NCBI GenBank assembly: GCA_005879985.1
Contig: VBIA01000123.1
Location: forward strand, 1-35,794
Length of the DNA stretch: 35,794 nucleotides
Reading direction: 5' to 3'
Origin: Chloroflexota bacterium
GTDB lineage: Bacteria; Chloroflexota; Dormibacteria; Dormibacterales; Dormibacteraceae
The position numbers and the translations under genes are program-made. Below the pieces are notes generated by a model, which saw only the letters and a list, made by a program, of their open reading frames with translations, searched no databases and was not told the DNA's origin. This document shows, one piece after another, positions 1-7,017 of the stretch (positions are counted from its first letter, which is position 1; each line of letters starts with the position of its first letter).

Positions 1-764
1 AATTCGGCGCGCCTTTCGCCGTTGCGGACTCTTGCTGCCGCCGCGCGCAGCCGGCCGTTACGGCTGCGCTGCGGCGTCAGGTCGGCGACCAGGCGGTAGC
101 GGTCGCCTCGATATATGGAGCGAACGAACTCGACGATCCGCCCTGACTCGGACTGGGTCGTCCGCTCGAACAGGAATGCGGGCGTGTGCAGGGGCACCCC
201 GAGCACCTCCGACTCCTCTTCCGATGTCACTGTGGGCTCGATGCTCTGGGTGCCAGAGACGATCACGATTCCGTACCTCTCCTCCAGCAGCTCGTAGAAC
301 GAGTGACCTTCCAGGTCGGACTTCGTCAGCCCGGGGACGACAGCCTCTGGAATGTGCAGCACCTCCATGGCCATCGGCTGGTCGTCGGCAAGCCGCAAGC
401 GCTTGACGCGGACCAGCCGTGCCTCGGGCGAGACCTGGAGACGGCGCGCCAGCCTCGCCCCTGTGGAGGTGACGACGAGCTCGAGGGTCCTGCTGCCGGG
501 GACCATCCCCCGGCGCCGCATGTCGTCGCTGAAGGACGTCAGGGTAAGCGGCTGGGCGATCTTCGGCTCGGTGACGTATGTGCCGCTGCCGTGGCGGCGG
601 TCGAGGTACCCGTCGCGGACCAATTCGTCGAGCGCCGCCCGGATGGTCAGCCGCGAGACGCCGAGCTCCTGTGTCAGGTGCCGCTCTGAAGGGATGGTCT
701 GCCCCACCGCCAGCGCCTCCATGAGATCGAGCACGCGCTCGCGCGCCTCTTCCTGCTTGGTCAC
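1..764 (-). CDS. GntR-family regulator, HutC/DasR-like (UTRA domain), C-terminus cut by window edge
   Basis: Reading the minus strand from a GTG at 764 gives 254 codons that run off the left edge. Residues about 1-70 are a GntR winged helix (PSERHLTQELGVSRLTIRAA, then the wing RRHGSGTYV). Residues about 75-230 are a UTRA effector domain (SFSDDMRRRGMVPGS, later YRGDRYRLVADL). The sequence resembles DasR/NagR-type regulators, which sense phosphorylated amino sugars; the ligand here is unknown. The GTG is chosen because AGGGA lies 6 nt upstream and the nearby ATG at 769 is out of frame. A perfect TGGT-N4-ACCA palindrome and a half-site lie just upstream, so autoregulation is likely. The protein already passes the usual end of UTRA, so little is missing. 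Confidence 0.9.
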   Translation of the reverse strand, partial: MTKQEEARERVLDLMEALAVGQTIPSERHLTQELGVSRLTIRAALDELVRDGYLDRRHGSGTYVTEPKIAQPLTLTSFSDDMRRRGMVPGSRTLELVVTSTGARLARRLQVSPEARLVRVKRLRLADDQPMAMEVLHIPEAVVPGLTKSDLEGHSFYELLEERYGIVIVSGTQSIEPTVTSEEESEVLGVPLHTPAFLFERTTQSESGRIVEFVRSIYRGDRYRLVADLTPQRSRNGRLRAAAARVRNGERRAE

Positions 765-779
765 GCCATCCCTCGGCCG

Positions 780-788
780 AAGTGGTAT
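780..788. promoter_or_regulatory. Operator half-site AAGTGGTAT in the GntR leader
   Basis: The same AAGTGGT arm recurs 16 bp upstream of the GntR start codon, next to its ribosome binding site. This would suit autorepression in concert with the full palindrome about 55 bp away. A single half-site could also be chance. Confidence 0.4.
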
Positions 789-834
789 GGCCCTCTAGCC
801 GGCGTCACGCACGGCAGTTAAGCACATCTTGGGC

Positions 835-852
835 AAGTGGTCAATACCACTT
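835..852. promoter_or_regulatory. Palindromic GntR (HutC/DasR-type) operator
   Basis: AAGTGGT and ACCACTT form perfect 7-bp arms around CAAT. The core TGGT-N4-ACCA matches the site geometry known for DasR/NagR-type HutC regulators. It lies 71 bp upstream of the GntR gene on one side and 155 bp upstream of the secreted-protein gene on the other. Confidence 0.7.
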
Positions 853-895
853 TGGTGGCCGGGCAAATTCGCCCGGACGGGTGGCCCCACAAGGC

Positions 896-935
896 ACCGG
901 ATCTCAACCGATCTTTACCGATCCTTGACCAATCT
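896..935 (+). promoter_or_regulatory. Four direct repeats of ACCGATCT with 10-11 bp period
   Basis: ACCGGATCT (896), ACCGATCT (907), ACCGATCC (917) and ACCAATCT (928) are spaced 11, 10 and 11 bp, one helical turn each. Such head-to-tail repeats are typical of OmpR/PhoB-family activator sites. They end where a -35 region would be; TTAAAT at 950-955 is a possible -10 box for the secreted-protein gene. Confidence 0.55.
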
Positions 936-966
936 GCACTGGGCCGACCTTAAATTCTTGTGTCAG

Positions 967-984
967 CGGCCAAAGTTGTGGCCG
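967..984 (+). other. Leader hairpin before the secreted-protein gene
   Basis: CGGCCA and TGGCCG form a 6-bp stem with the loop AAGTTG, followed by six A residues and the ribosome binding site AAGGGG. It could stabilise the leader or influence translation start. There is no U-tract, so it is not a terminator. Confidence 0.4.
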
Positions 985-1006
985 AAAAAACAAGGGGTGA
1001 AGTGAC

Positions 1007-1222
1007 GTGAAGAGGATGTTGTTCAGCCTGGCCGTTTGCCTTGGCCTGCTCGCCGCAGGCACCACCAGCGCCAGCGCCGCCGCGCTGTGCCACGACGACC
1101 CGACCGTCGGAACGTCCGTCCCCGGCGTGAAGCTGACCGTCAATGCCACCGTCGGCGGCTCCAACGTGTTCGCGACCAGCGGAAGCGGATCCACGAGCTT
1201 CGGATTCACGATCGGAACCTAG
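1007..1222 (+). CDS. Small secreted protein of unknown function
   Basis: A 71-residue protein with a GTG start and a good ribosome binding site (AAGGGG, 9 nt upstream). Residues 1-25 form a Sec signal peptide: MKRM, a hydrophobic core LFSLAVCLGLLAAG, and a likely cut after ASA. The mature part, about 46 residues, is rich in Gly, Ser, Thr and Val, has one Cys, and ends in an alternating pattern that suggests beta strands. The Cys is not in a lipobox. I do not recognise a family. Its own regulated-looking promoter (four direct repeats) and the following HD-GYP membrane protein 10 bp downstream suggest one transcript and perhaps a shared signalling role, which is speculation. Confidence 0.75.
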   Translation: MKRMLFSLAVCLGLLAAGTTSASAAALCHDDPTVGTSVPGVKLTVNATVGGSNVFATSGSGSTSFGFTIGT

Positions 1223-1232
1223 GCCGGCAGAC

Positions 1233-2570
1233 ATGAACCGGGGGCTCCGGCTCTACCTGGTGGGCATTGCCGTGCCGGCGGCGGCGGTGCTGGGGGCGGT
1301 CCTCGGACTGCCCCGCACGCCCTCCGACCCGGTCCTGGCCGCGGTCCTGGTGTCCATCGGGGCGCTCGCCGCCAACTTCCCTGTGATGATCCGGAAGAAC
1401 TACAAGGTCGACGCGACGCCGGCCGTCGACCTCGCGCTCGTGGTGCTATTCCCGGCGGCGACGGCGGTCGCGCTGGTGGGCCTCGGCCGGTTCCTCGGCG
1501 ACGGCACGCTGTGCCTGCGCCGCAACCCGAACACCGGCAAGGGGCGGCGACGGCCCATCGACCTGCTCTTCAACACGAGCCAGATGATCCTTGCCGCCGC
1601 GGCGGCGGCGATCATCTACCACGGCGTGCTGACCACCGGCACGCTCGCCGATGGTGCCGGCGCGTTGGTCGCCGCGATCGCGGCGGCAGCCGCCATGTAC
1701 GTGACCACCACCACGCTGGTCGTGATCGCGGTCGCGATGATGAGCAGGCGCAGCCCCGTCCAGGTGTGGCTCGAGGCGGCCGCGGTCGACTGGAAGCTGA
1801 CGGCTGCGATGTACGCCGCCGGCTACGTGCTCGCGCTTGTATCGGCAACACATGCGTGGGTTGCGCTGGTGATGCTGGCCCCGCTCGCCGGCTTGCAGCT
1901 CGCCCTGAAGCGCGCTGTGCAGATGCGCGACCAGACGATCGCCGCGGTCGAATCGATGGCGGACGTCGTGGACAGGCGCGATCCGTACACGGGCCAGCAC
2001 TCGAAAAGCGTGGCCGAGCATGCAGTGCGCATCGCGCGGCAGATGCACCTTCCTGAAAGCGAGGTGGAGCTCATCCGCCTGGCGGCGCGCGTCCACGACC
2101 TCGGCAAGATCGCTGTGCCCGACGAGGTGCTGAAAAAGCAGGGCCGCCTGACCGACGAAGAGTTCGCGATCATGAAGCAGCACCCGGTCACCGGCGCCGA
2201 CATCCTCGCCAAGTTTCCGGAGTACCGGCGCGGGCGAGAGCTGGTGCTCGCGCACCACGAGCGCATCGACGGCCGCGGCTATCCGCGCGGGCTGGCCGGC
2301 GACGCGATCCCGTTGGGGGCGCGCGTCATCGCGGTCGCCGATTCGTGGGACGCGATGACCTCGAACCGGCCGTATCGCACGGCGCTCGATCCTCATGTGG
2401 CGATGGCCGAGCTGCTGCGCGGCCGCGGCATCCAGTGGGACGCGGCCGTGGTCGAAGCGTTCGCCACCACCATGCCCGAGGTGGTGCCGCCGGCGTTCGA
2501 GCTGGAGCCGGAGCGTGCGGGCGTCCCGCTCCTGCGCTCGCTGGGAGCTGTGGCCGGGATCCTGAGCTGA
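1233..2570 (+). CDS. Membrane-anchored HD-GYP domain protein
   Basis: 445 residues from the ATG at 1233; longer upstream readings overlap the preceding gene. Residues 1-225 hold about six or seven hydrophobic segments (for example 5-25, 66-86, 117-132, 143-170 and 190-220), an uncharacterised membrane sensor. Residues 235-440 are an HD-GYP domain: R-x-H288-D289-LGK, then H341-H342-ERIDGRGYP, and later ADSWDAMTSNRPYR. HD-GYP proteins usually hydrolyse cyclic di-GMP through a metal centre, and the metal ligands and GYP motif are intact. There is no receiver or GGDEF domain, so the input is probably at the membrane. It lies 10 bp after the secreted-protein gene and is followed by a 76-bp repeat. 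Confidence 0.9.
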   Translation: MNRGLRLYLVGIAVPAAAVLGAVLGLPRTPSDPVLAAVLVSIGALAANFPVMIRKNYKVDATPAVDLALVVLFPAATAVALVGLGRFLGDGTLCLRRNPNTGKGRRRPIDLLFNTSQMILAAAAAAIIYHGVLTTGTLADGAGALVAAIAAAAAMYVTTTTLVVIAVAMMSRRSPVQVWLEAAAVDWKLTAAMYAAGYVLALVSATHAWVALVMLAPLAGLQLALKRAVQMRDQTIAAVESMADVVDRRDPYTGQHSKSVAEHAVRIARQMHLPESEVELIRLAARVHDLGKIAVPDEVLKKQGRLTDEEFAIMKQHPVTGADILAKFPEYRRGRELVLAHHERIDGRGYPRGLAGDAIPLGARVIAVADSWDAMTSNRPYRTALDPHVAMAELLRGRGIQWDAAVVEAFATTMPEVVPPAFELEPERAGVPLLRSLGAVAGILS

Positions 2571-2575
2571 CGCCG

Positions 2576-2651
2576 CAACCAATTCGACCCGTTTGGCGCC
2601 AAACCCGCGGCTGACGCCGAAACGAAGGGCCTGTTTGGCGCCAGACGTGGC
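2576..2651. repeat. 76-bp intergenic repeat, copy A (double GTTTGGCGCCAAAC palindrome)
   Basis: This starts five bases after the HD-GYP stop codon. It contains the perfect 14-bp palindrome GTTTGGCGCCAAAC at 2591-2604 and a one-mismatch copy (GTTTGGCGCCAGAC) at 2633-2646, 42 bp apart. The whole segment aligns with 10683-10758 at nearly every base, including the CAACCAATTCG start, the GAAGGGCCT-like middle and the GTGGC end. It has no coding potential and no U-tract. Confidence 0.85.
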
Positions 2652-2697
2652 TTTGCTGCGCTGAGGCGGCCGCTCGGCTCAGGCACTATTCCTTGAC

Positions 2698-2991
2698 ATG
2701 AACGAGTTCTTCGCGGACCTCGGCAGACGGTGGGTCGCGGCAGGCGAGCGCCGTGGCTCGAACATCACGGCGCCGACCCTCGACGCTCGCGTCGCGCTCG
2801 AGCTGCTGGAGCTGGCGCGTGCTGCCGCGCACACGCACGAGCGGCGTTTCGCCCCGCTTTCCTGTTACCTGGCGGGCATCGCCTCTGAGCGGATGCGTTC
2901 GGCGCGGCCTGACTTCGACGACGGCGCGATCGCAGCCTACATCCGCGAGGTATGGAAAGAGCTGGAGGGCGAGCCGGCGGAGCCTACCTGA
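2698..2991 (+). CDS. DUF6457-like small protein
   Basis: A 97-residue soluble, helical protein. Its pattern, an N-terminal FFADLGRRWVAAGERRG followed by LELARAAAHTHERRFAPLSC and an Ala-rich C-terminal helix, matches my memory of DUF6457. That domain occurs alone or fused to molybdenum-cofactor guanylyltransferases in Actinobacteria. This would fit the neighbouring molybdopterin-dependent formate dehydrogenase, but the family call is from memory. No Shine-Dalgarno is visible; a TATTCC box 5 nt before the ATG suggests a leaderless message. Its stop codon overlaps the convergent mrp gene by 8 bp. Confidence 0.6.
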   Translation: MNEFFADLGRRWVAAGERRGSNITAPTLDARVALELLELARAAAHTHERRFAPLSCYLAGIASERMRSARPDFDDGAIAAYIREVWKELEGEPAEPT

Positions 2992-4084
2992 CGTTGATCA
3001 CGGGCAGCTGCCGGAAGCTCTGCACAGCCACCCGGGCGGCGACCGCGGAGGCGACTGACCCGAACGCCCTGGCCGAGGCTGAATCCGGCCGCGACGCCAC
3101 GACTGGAATTCCGTCGTCGCCACCTTCGCGCACCGACGGTTCCAATGGAATCGCGCCCAGGTAGGGAACGCCGAGGCGCTTGGCGGCCTGCTCGGCGCCG
3201 CCGTGGTCGAAGATGTGGTGCTCCTCTCCGCAACGTCCGCATACGAACCAGCTCATGTTCTCGATGAGACCGAGGGGCGGAACGTTCAGACCTCTGAACA
3301 TCTGCAGCGCCTTCACCGCGACTCGCAGAGCCGCATCCTGGGGCGTGCACACGACGGCGATGCCTGTGAGCGGCACCGCCTGGGCGAGGGTGAGCGACGC
3401 GTCGCCGGTCCCAGGCGGCAGGTCGATGACGAGATAGTCGAGCTCGCCCCATCGGACATCGGTCAGCATCTGCTCGATCCCACGGGACACCATGGGTCCG
3501 CGCCACACCAGGGCCTGGTCGGCGCCGGCCAGCAGTCCTATCGACATGAGTCGCACGCCGTAAGCCTCGAGCGGTACCAGCTTCTGATCCAGCACCTTTG
3601 GCTGATCGCTGACGCCGAGCATGCCCGGCACGGATGGGCCGTAGATGTCGGCGTCGAGCAATCCGACGCTCGCTCCTTGCGCGCGCAGCGAGACCGCGAG
3701 GTTGACGGCCACCGTCGACTTGCCCACGCCACCCTTGCCCGACCCGATCGCCAGCACGTGCTTGACTCCCGGGATCGCACGCTCGCGAGGCTGGCCTCCG
3801 AAGGCCGACTTCACGTTGGCGGTCATGCGCACGTCGACGGCCGTCACACCGGGCAGCCTCCCAACCAGGTCATTGGCCATCGCGCTGAACCGGTCGCGTA
3901 CGGGACAGGCCGGGGTGGTCAGCTCAAACGTGAACGCGACGCGCCCCTCGTCGCTGATGGCGAGGTCTTTGATCATTCCCAGGCTGACGACGTCGCGATG
4001 GAGGTCAGGGTCCTGGATGGAACCCAGCGCCGCGAGGACCTGTTCGGGCTTCGGCGGCTCGACGCGCGTCGAGCTACTGGCCAC
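2984..4084 (-). CDS. mrp: Mrp/ApbC-family Fe-S cluster carrier ATPase
   Basis: 366 residues from a GTG at 4084 that overlaps the nrfD stop by 11 bp, so translation is probably coupled. Residues about 8-90 are a MIP18/DUF59 domain (LGSIQDPDLHRDVVSLGMI). From about 108 onward is the P-loop NTPase, with the deviant Walker A GSGKGGVGKS at 114-123, DADIYGPSVPGMLG, and DYLVIDLPPGTGD. Near residue 280 is the CxxC motif (VCGRCGEE), which binds a bridging 4Fe-4S cluster in this family. Being last in the formate dehydrogenase operon, it probably delivers Fe-S clusters to the many sites in FdnG and FdnH. Confidence 0.95.
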   Translation of the reverse strand: MASSSTRVEPPKPEQVLAALGSIQDPDLHRDVVSLGMIKDLAISDEGRVAFTFELTTPACPVRDRFSAMANDLVGRLPGVTAVDVRMTANVKSAFGGQPRERAIPGVKHVLAIGSGKGGVGKSTVAVNLAVSLRAQGASVGLLDADIYGPSVPGMLGVSDQPKVLDQKLVPLEAYGVRLMSIGLLAGADQALVWRGPMVSRGIEQMLTDVRWGELDYLVIDLPPGTGDASLTLAQAVPLTGIAVVCTPQDAALRVAVKALQMFRGLNVPPLGLIENMSWFVCGRCGEEHHIFDHGGAEQAAKRLGVPYLGAIPLEPSVREGGDDGIPVVASRPDSASARAFGSVASAVAARVAVQSFRQLPVINVR

Positions 4085-5006
4085 TGAAGATGACCGCCGC
4101 GCGCAGAGCGAGCACGCCGATGAGCACCAGCATGGATACCAGGATGGCGTTGGCGCCGACGGACGCGACCGCGGCGCCGCCCCCACCGCCACCCGACGGC
4201 CTCATGCGCCGGCCCTCTGCTCGGAGCCCGACCAGCGAAGCCGCCAGGCCGACCAGGGCCAGGGCCCAAAGGGGCGCTGTCGCGATCGTCCTCGCGCCCG
4301 TGCCGGCGTTGACCACGGTGACGAAGAACGCGATCAGCAGGATCAGCTCCAGCAGCGAGAAGTAACCGTCCGCCAAACGCAGGCGCACCAGGCTGTAAAC
4401 CGCCTCCGGCCGGTAGCGCGTCAGCAGCGCGATCAACGCGGCCGCACCGCTCAAGCCAGACGCCAGGAAGAGGCCGCCCAGCGTCCAGGTGTCGCTCCAG
4501 ACCGGCTGGTTGGAGACGCTGAGCAGCACGCCGGTGTACGAGGCGAGGAACAGGCCCGCCAGGGCGCCGACGACGTTGAACGCGACGCTCAGCGGACCGA
4601 GCAAAGGCGGTCCTTCCCGGCCGCGCCGGTCGGCGAGCCAGGCCCCGAGCGCGGAGAGGGTTGCGAAGATGCTGAACACCAGCAGCAGCCACACGCCTAC
4701 GGACATCGGCGACCAGTACTTGAAGTTCAGGCCCGCATTGCCCGGGGTCACGTTCACGAGCATGTGCCAGAACTTCCACCAGCCGGCCCCCAGGTCCGCC
4801 GTGAGCAACAGAGGACACAACGGGATCAGAACGAACGAGGTGTAGAAGCCGAGCCTGGCCGCGGGCTCGTCGCGGGGATCGCCCGACAGGCGCAGCAGGG
4901 TGGCGATCACGTAAGCGCCGCCCGAAAGGCCGGCCAGAAAGAAGTAACCGAGGATGAACCACTCCCAGTCCGGGGCGCGGACGAAATGCTCCGCGGCGAG
5001 GAACAC
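4074..5006 (-). CDS. nrfD: NrfD-type membrane subunit of formate dehydrogenase
   Basis: 310 residues with about eight or nine transmembrane segments. It opens with WEWFILGYFFLAGLSGGAYVIATLLRL, typical of NrfD/PsrC quinone-reacting membrane subunits. In this family the protein anchors the FdnG-FdnH pair and passes electrons to quinone, replacing the cytochrome b subunit FdnI. The GTG start follows directly on the TAA stop of an upstream partial copy (TAAGTG) without its own ribosome binding site, so it would depend on re-initiation. The first 149 residues are encoded twice in tandem. A Gly-rich stretch at about residues 272-280 links the last helices. The 3' end overlaps mrp. Confidence 0.93.
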   Translation of the reverse strand: MFLAAEHFVRAPDWEWFILGYFFLAGLSGGAYVIATLLRLSGDPRDEPAARLGFYTSFVLIPLCPLLLTADLGAGWWKFWHMLVNVTPGNAGLNFKYWSPMSVGVWLLLVFSIFATLSALGAWLADRRGREGPPLLGPLSVAFNVVGALAGLFLASYTGVLLSVSNQPVWSDTWTLGGLFLASGLSGAAALIALLTRYRPEAVYSLVRLRLADGYFSLLELILLIAFFVTVVNAGTGARTIATAPLWALALVGLAASLVGLRAEGRRMRPSGGGGGGAAVASVGANAILVSMLVLIGVLALRAAVIFSGQ

Positions 5007-5467
5007 TTAGGCCAGGGCGCCGACGACGTTGAACGCGACGCTCAGCGGACCGAGCAAAGGCGGTCCTTCCCGGCCGCGCCGGTCGGCGAGCCAGGCCCCG
5101 AGCGCGGAGAGGGTCGCGAAGATGCTGAACACCAGCAGCAGCCACACGCCTACGGACATCGGCGACCAGTACTTGAAGTTCAGGCCCGCATTGCCCGGGG
5201 TCACGTTCACGAGCATGTGCCAGAACTTCCACCAGCCGGCCCCCAGGTCCGCCGTGAGCAACAGGGGACACAACGGGATCAGAACGAACGAGGTGTAGAA
5301 GCCGAGCCTGGCCGCGGGCTCGTCGCGGGGATCGCCCGACAGGCGCAGCAGGGTGGCGATCACGTAAGCGCCGCCCGAAAGGCCGGCCAGAAAGAAGTAA
5401 CCGAGGATGAACCACTCCCAGTCCGGGGCGCGGACGAAATGCTCCGCGGCGAGGAACACTTAGGCCA
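4558..5467. repeat. Tandem duplication with 453-bp period in nrfD
   Basis: Bases 4558-5014 and 5011-5467 are near-identical direct copies sharing the 4 bp GCCA at the junction. I find only two differences, 4662 T versus 5115 C and 4812 A versus 5265 G, both silent in nrfD. The unit runs from the fdnH stop/nrfD start to codon 149 of nrfD. It is either a recent microhomology-mediated duplication or an assembly artefact from two strains. Confidence 0.9.
5007..5459 (-). pseudogene. Truncated upstream copy of nrfD (150 codons)
   Basis: This reading frame begins at the natural nrfD start, a GTG directly after the fdnH stop (TAAGTG), with the ribosome binding site GGAGG inside the end of fdnH. It matches the first 149 residues of full nrfD and then reads Ala-TAA where the duplication junction falls. 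The product would hold only the first four or so transmembrane helices and is unlikely to work alone. If the duplication is an assembly error, this copy does not exist and nrfD follows fdnH directly with a good ribosome binding site. Confidence 0.75.
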
Positions 5468-6257
5468 TCCTCCGGCGCCGAAAAGCCACCAGGCCCGCCA
5501 CCACCCCGACCACGGCCGTGATCACGGCGCCGGCGTAGCCACCAATGTTGTTGCGGCTCGGCAGCACCGCGTTCTCGGCGTTGGGTAGTCCGTACGCCTC
5601 CGGCTTGTCCATCAGGAGGAAGAAGGCGTTGAGACCCCCGTACACCTTGTCGTCGCGGCCGTACAGCTGGGCCTGCGTCACGCCCTGGGAGTGCAGCGCT
5701 TCGAGCCGGGCGTCCGCCGTCTGCTGCAGCTGCGAAAGCGGGCCGAACTGGATCGACTGCGTCGGGCAGGCCTTCGCGCACGCCGGCTCGAGGCCGCCCT
5801 GCAGTCGGTCGTAGCAGAGCGTGCACTTGTGCGCCGTACCTGTCTTCTGGTTGATGGCGATGACGCTGTAGGGGCAGGCCGCGACACAGTTCCGGCAACC
5901 GTTGCAGACATCCTGCTGGATGAAGACGGTGTTGAACTCGGTGCGGATGATGGCGTTGGTGGGGCACACCTCCATGCAGCTCGCGTGCTGGCAGTGCTTG
6001 CAAACGTCGGACATCATCAGAAAGGCGGTTCCGTTGCCCGAGGTAGTAGAGCGATCCGGTACGCGGTCGTAGAACTTGACGTGACGCCAGTTCTGGGCGT
6101 CCAGCTGGCCCGTGTTGTCGAAGCTGTCAGCGAGAAATGCCGGCTCGTTGCCCTCCAGCTGGTTCCATTCCTTGCACGCCACCTCGCACGCCTTGCACCC
6201 TATGCAGACGCTCGTGTCAGTGAAGAACCCGTACGACTCGCCGGCTTTGATCTCCAT
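5460..6257 (-). CDS. fdnH: Formate dehydrogenase iron-sulfur (beta) subunit
   Basis: 265 residues. Four ferredoxin-type cysteine groups are present: CIGCKACEVAC, CKHCQHASCMEVCP, CNGCRNCVAACP, and CTLC with ACAKACP. They would carry four 4Fe-4S clusters linking FdnG to the membrane subunit. The C-terminus has one transmembrane helix (NIGGYAGAVITAVVGVVAGLVAF) and a positive tail, as in FdnH/FdoH. The ATG at 6257 (MEIKAGESYGFF) is chosen because the next residues lead straight into the first cluster motif; the longer upstream frame lies in the fdhE end. It sits two bases after the restored fdhE stop codon. Confidence 0.93.
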   Translation of the reverse strand: MEIKAGESYGFFTDTSVCIGCKACEVACKEWNQLEGNEPAFLADSFDNTGQLDAQNWRHVKFYDRVPDRSTTSGNGTAFLMMSDVCKHCQHASCMEVCPTNAIIRTEFNTVFIQQDVCNGCRNCVAACPYSVIAINQKTGTAHKCTLCYDRLQGGLEPACAKACPTQSIQFGPLSQLQQTADARLEALHSQGVTQAQLYGRDDKVYGGLNAFFLLMDKPEAYGLPNAENAVLPSRNNIGGYAGAVITAVVGVVAGLVAFRRRRMA

Positions 6258-6259
6258 GT

Positions 6260-7017
6260 TCAGAACCCCATCAGGTTGGGCGTGATCTTTGTGAACCCGA
6301 GATCGCGCGCGTAGAGGTCGAGGGGCAGGGCCGACAGCTCGTCCACCAGCGGCACTGCCTGGGTATTCCAAGCCCTCGCACCACTCCACCGCGCTCACCT
6401 GCGGCGGTCCCGACCTCGCTGTAGACGGGCAGGCGCGAACCTGACTGCTCGCCGCAGCTCGTGCAGGTCATGCGCGGATAGCCCCACTCGCAATGGCACC
6501 TTGCGCACACGAGCACGCGGCCACCGCTGGCCAGGTCGTCTGCGGCCCGCTTGAAGAAGCTGAGCTGCGGCGGGCCGCCGCACCCGGGACAGTGCCGGCG
6601 GTCGCTCCGGCTGTGGAACGCAGCAGCGGCGTCCTGCCCCATGGCCTCGAGCACAGGGCTGAGCGCGGCGCGCGCGAGGTATCGCTCCGCGGGCGCCTGC
6701 TCGTCGCCGAACATCCAACCCGCGACTATCGCCTGGGCGCTGGATCTGTCCAGACAATCCGGGACCTCCTCGGCCAGGCGCTTCGGACCTGCGGCGGCGG
6801 TCACCTCCGCTATGCGGGGGACCACCCGCTCGGCCACGTGAGCCGCGATGCGGCCGGGGGCGGGCGGCGTGGTGCGCGCGTCGAGGAAGGCTTCCTCCTG
6901 GACCGGCAGAAGCGCGGCGTAGAGGCGCATCACCTCCGCGGCGAACGGGTGACGTTGCTCGAGTATCTCGGTCCTGGCTCGCCGGGCCTCCCACACTTCG
7001 GTCAGGACCTGGAGCAT
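6260..7017 (-). pseudogene. fdhE: fdhE, formate dehydrogenase maturation protein, reading frame broken near the 3' end
   Basis: The ATG at 7017 overlaps the fdnG stop by one base. The first about 200 codons are a good FdhE: an N-terminal helical part, then rubredoxin-like cysteine pairs CPGCGG and CARC, then CTSCG. FdhE is needed for assembly of respiratory formate dehydrogenases. After RLPVYSEV (codon ending at 6412) the frame fails. The next family-like piece (VEWCEG) is in a second frame, and the conserved end (AVPLVDELSALPLDLYARDL to NLMGF) is in a third, resuming at 6358 and stopping at 6260. The 53 bases between hold too few codons, so this looks like a net deletion. Gene decay, strain mixing and an assembly error are all possible. 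Confidence 0.8.

Noticed and set aside
186-798. Plus-strand reading frames over the left edge
   Set aside because: They are antisense shadows of the GntR/UTRA gene, which has clear family motifs on the minus strand.
2591-2646. Double palindrome as rho-independent terminator of the HD-GYP gene
   Set aside because: No T run follows either palindrome, and the same element recurs near 10.7 kb between other genes, so it is better called a repeat.
3203-4087. 294-codon plus-strand frame
   Set aside because: Antisense to mrp; Arg/His/Gly-rich with no family pattern.
3645-5588. 647-codon plus-strand reading frame with an internal protein repeat
   Set aside because: It is antisense to mrp, nrfD and fdnH; the repetition only mirrors the nrfD duplication, and the composition is that of a shadow frame.
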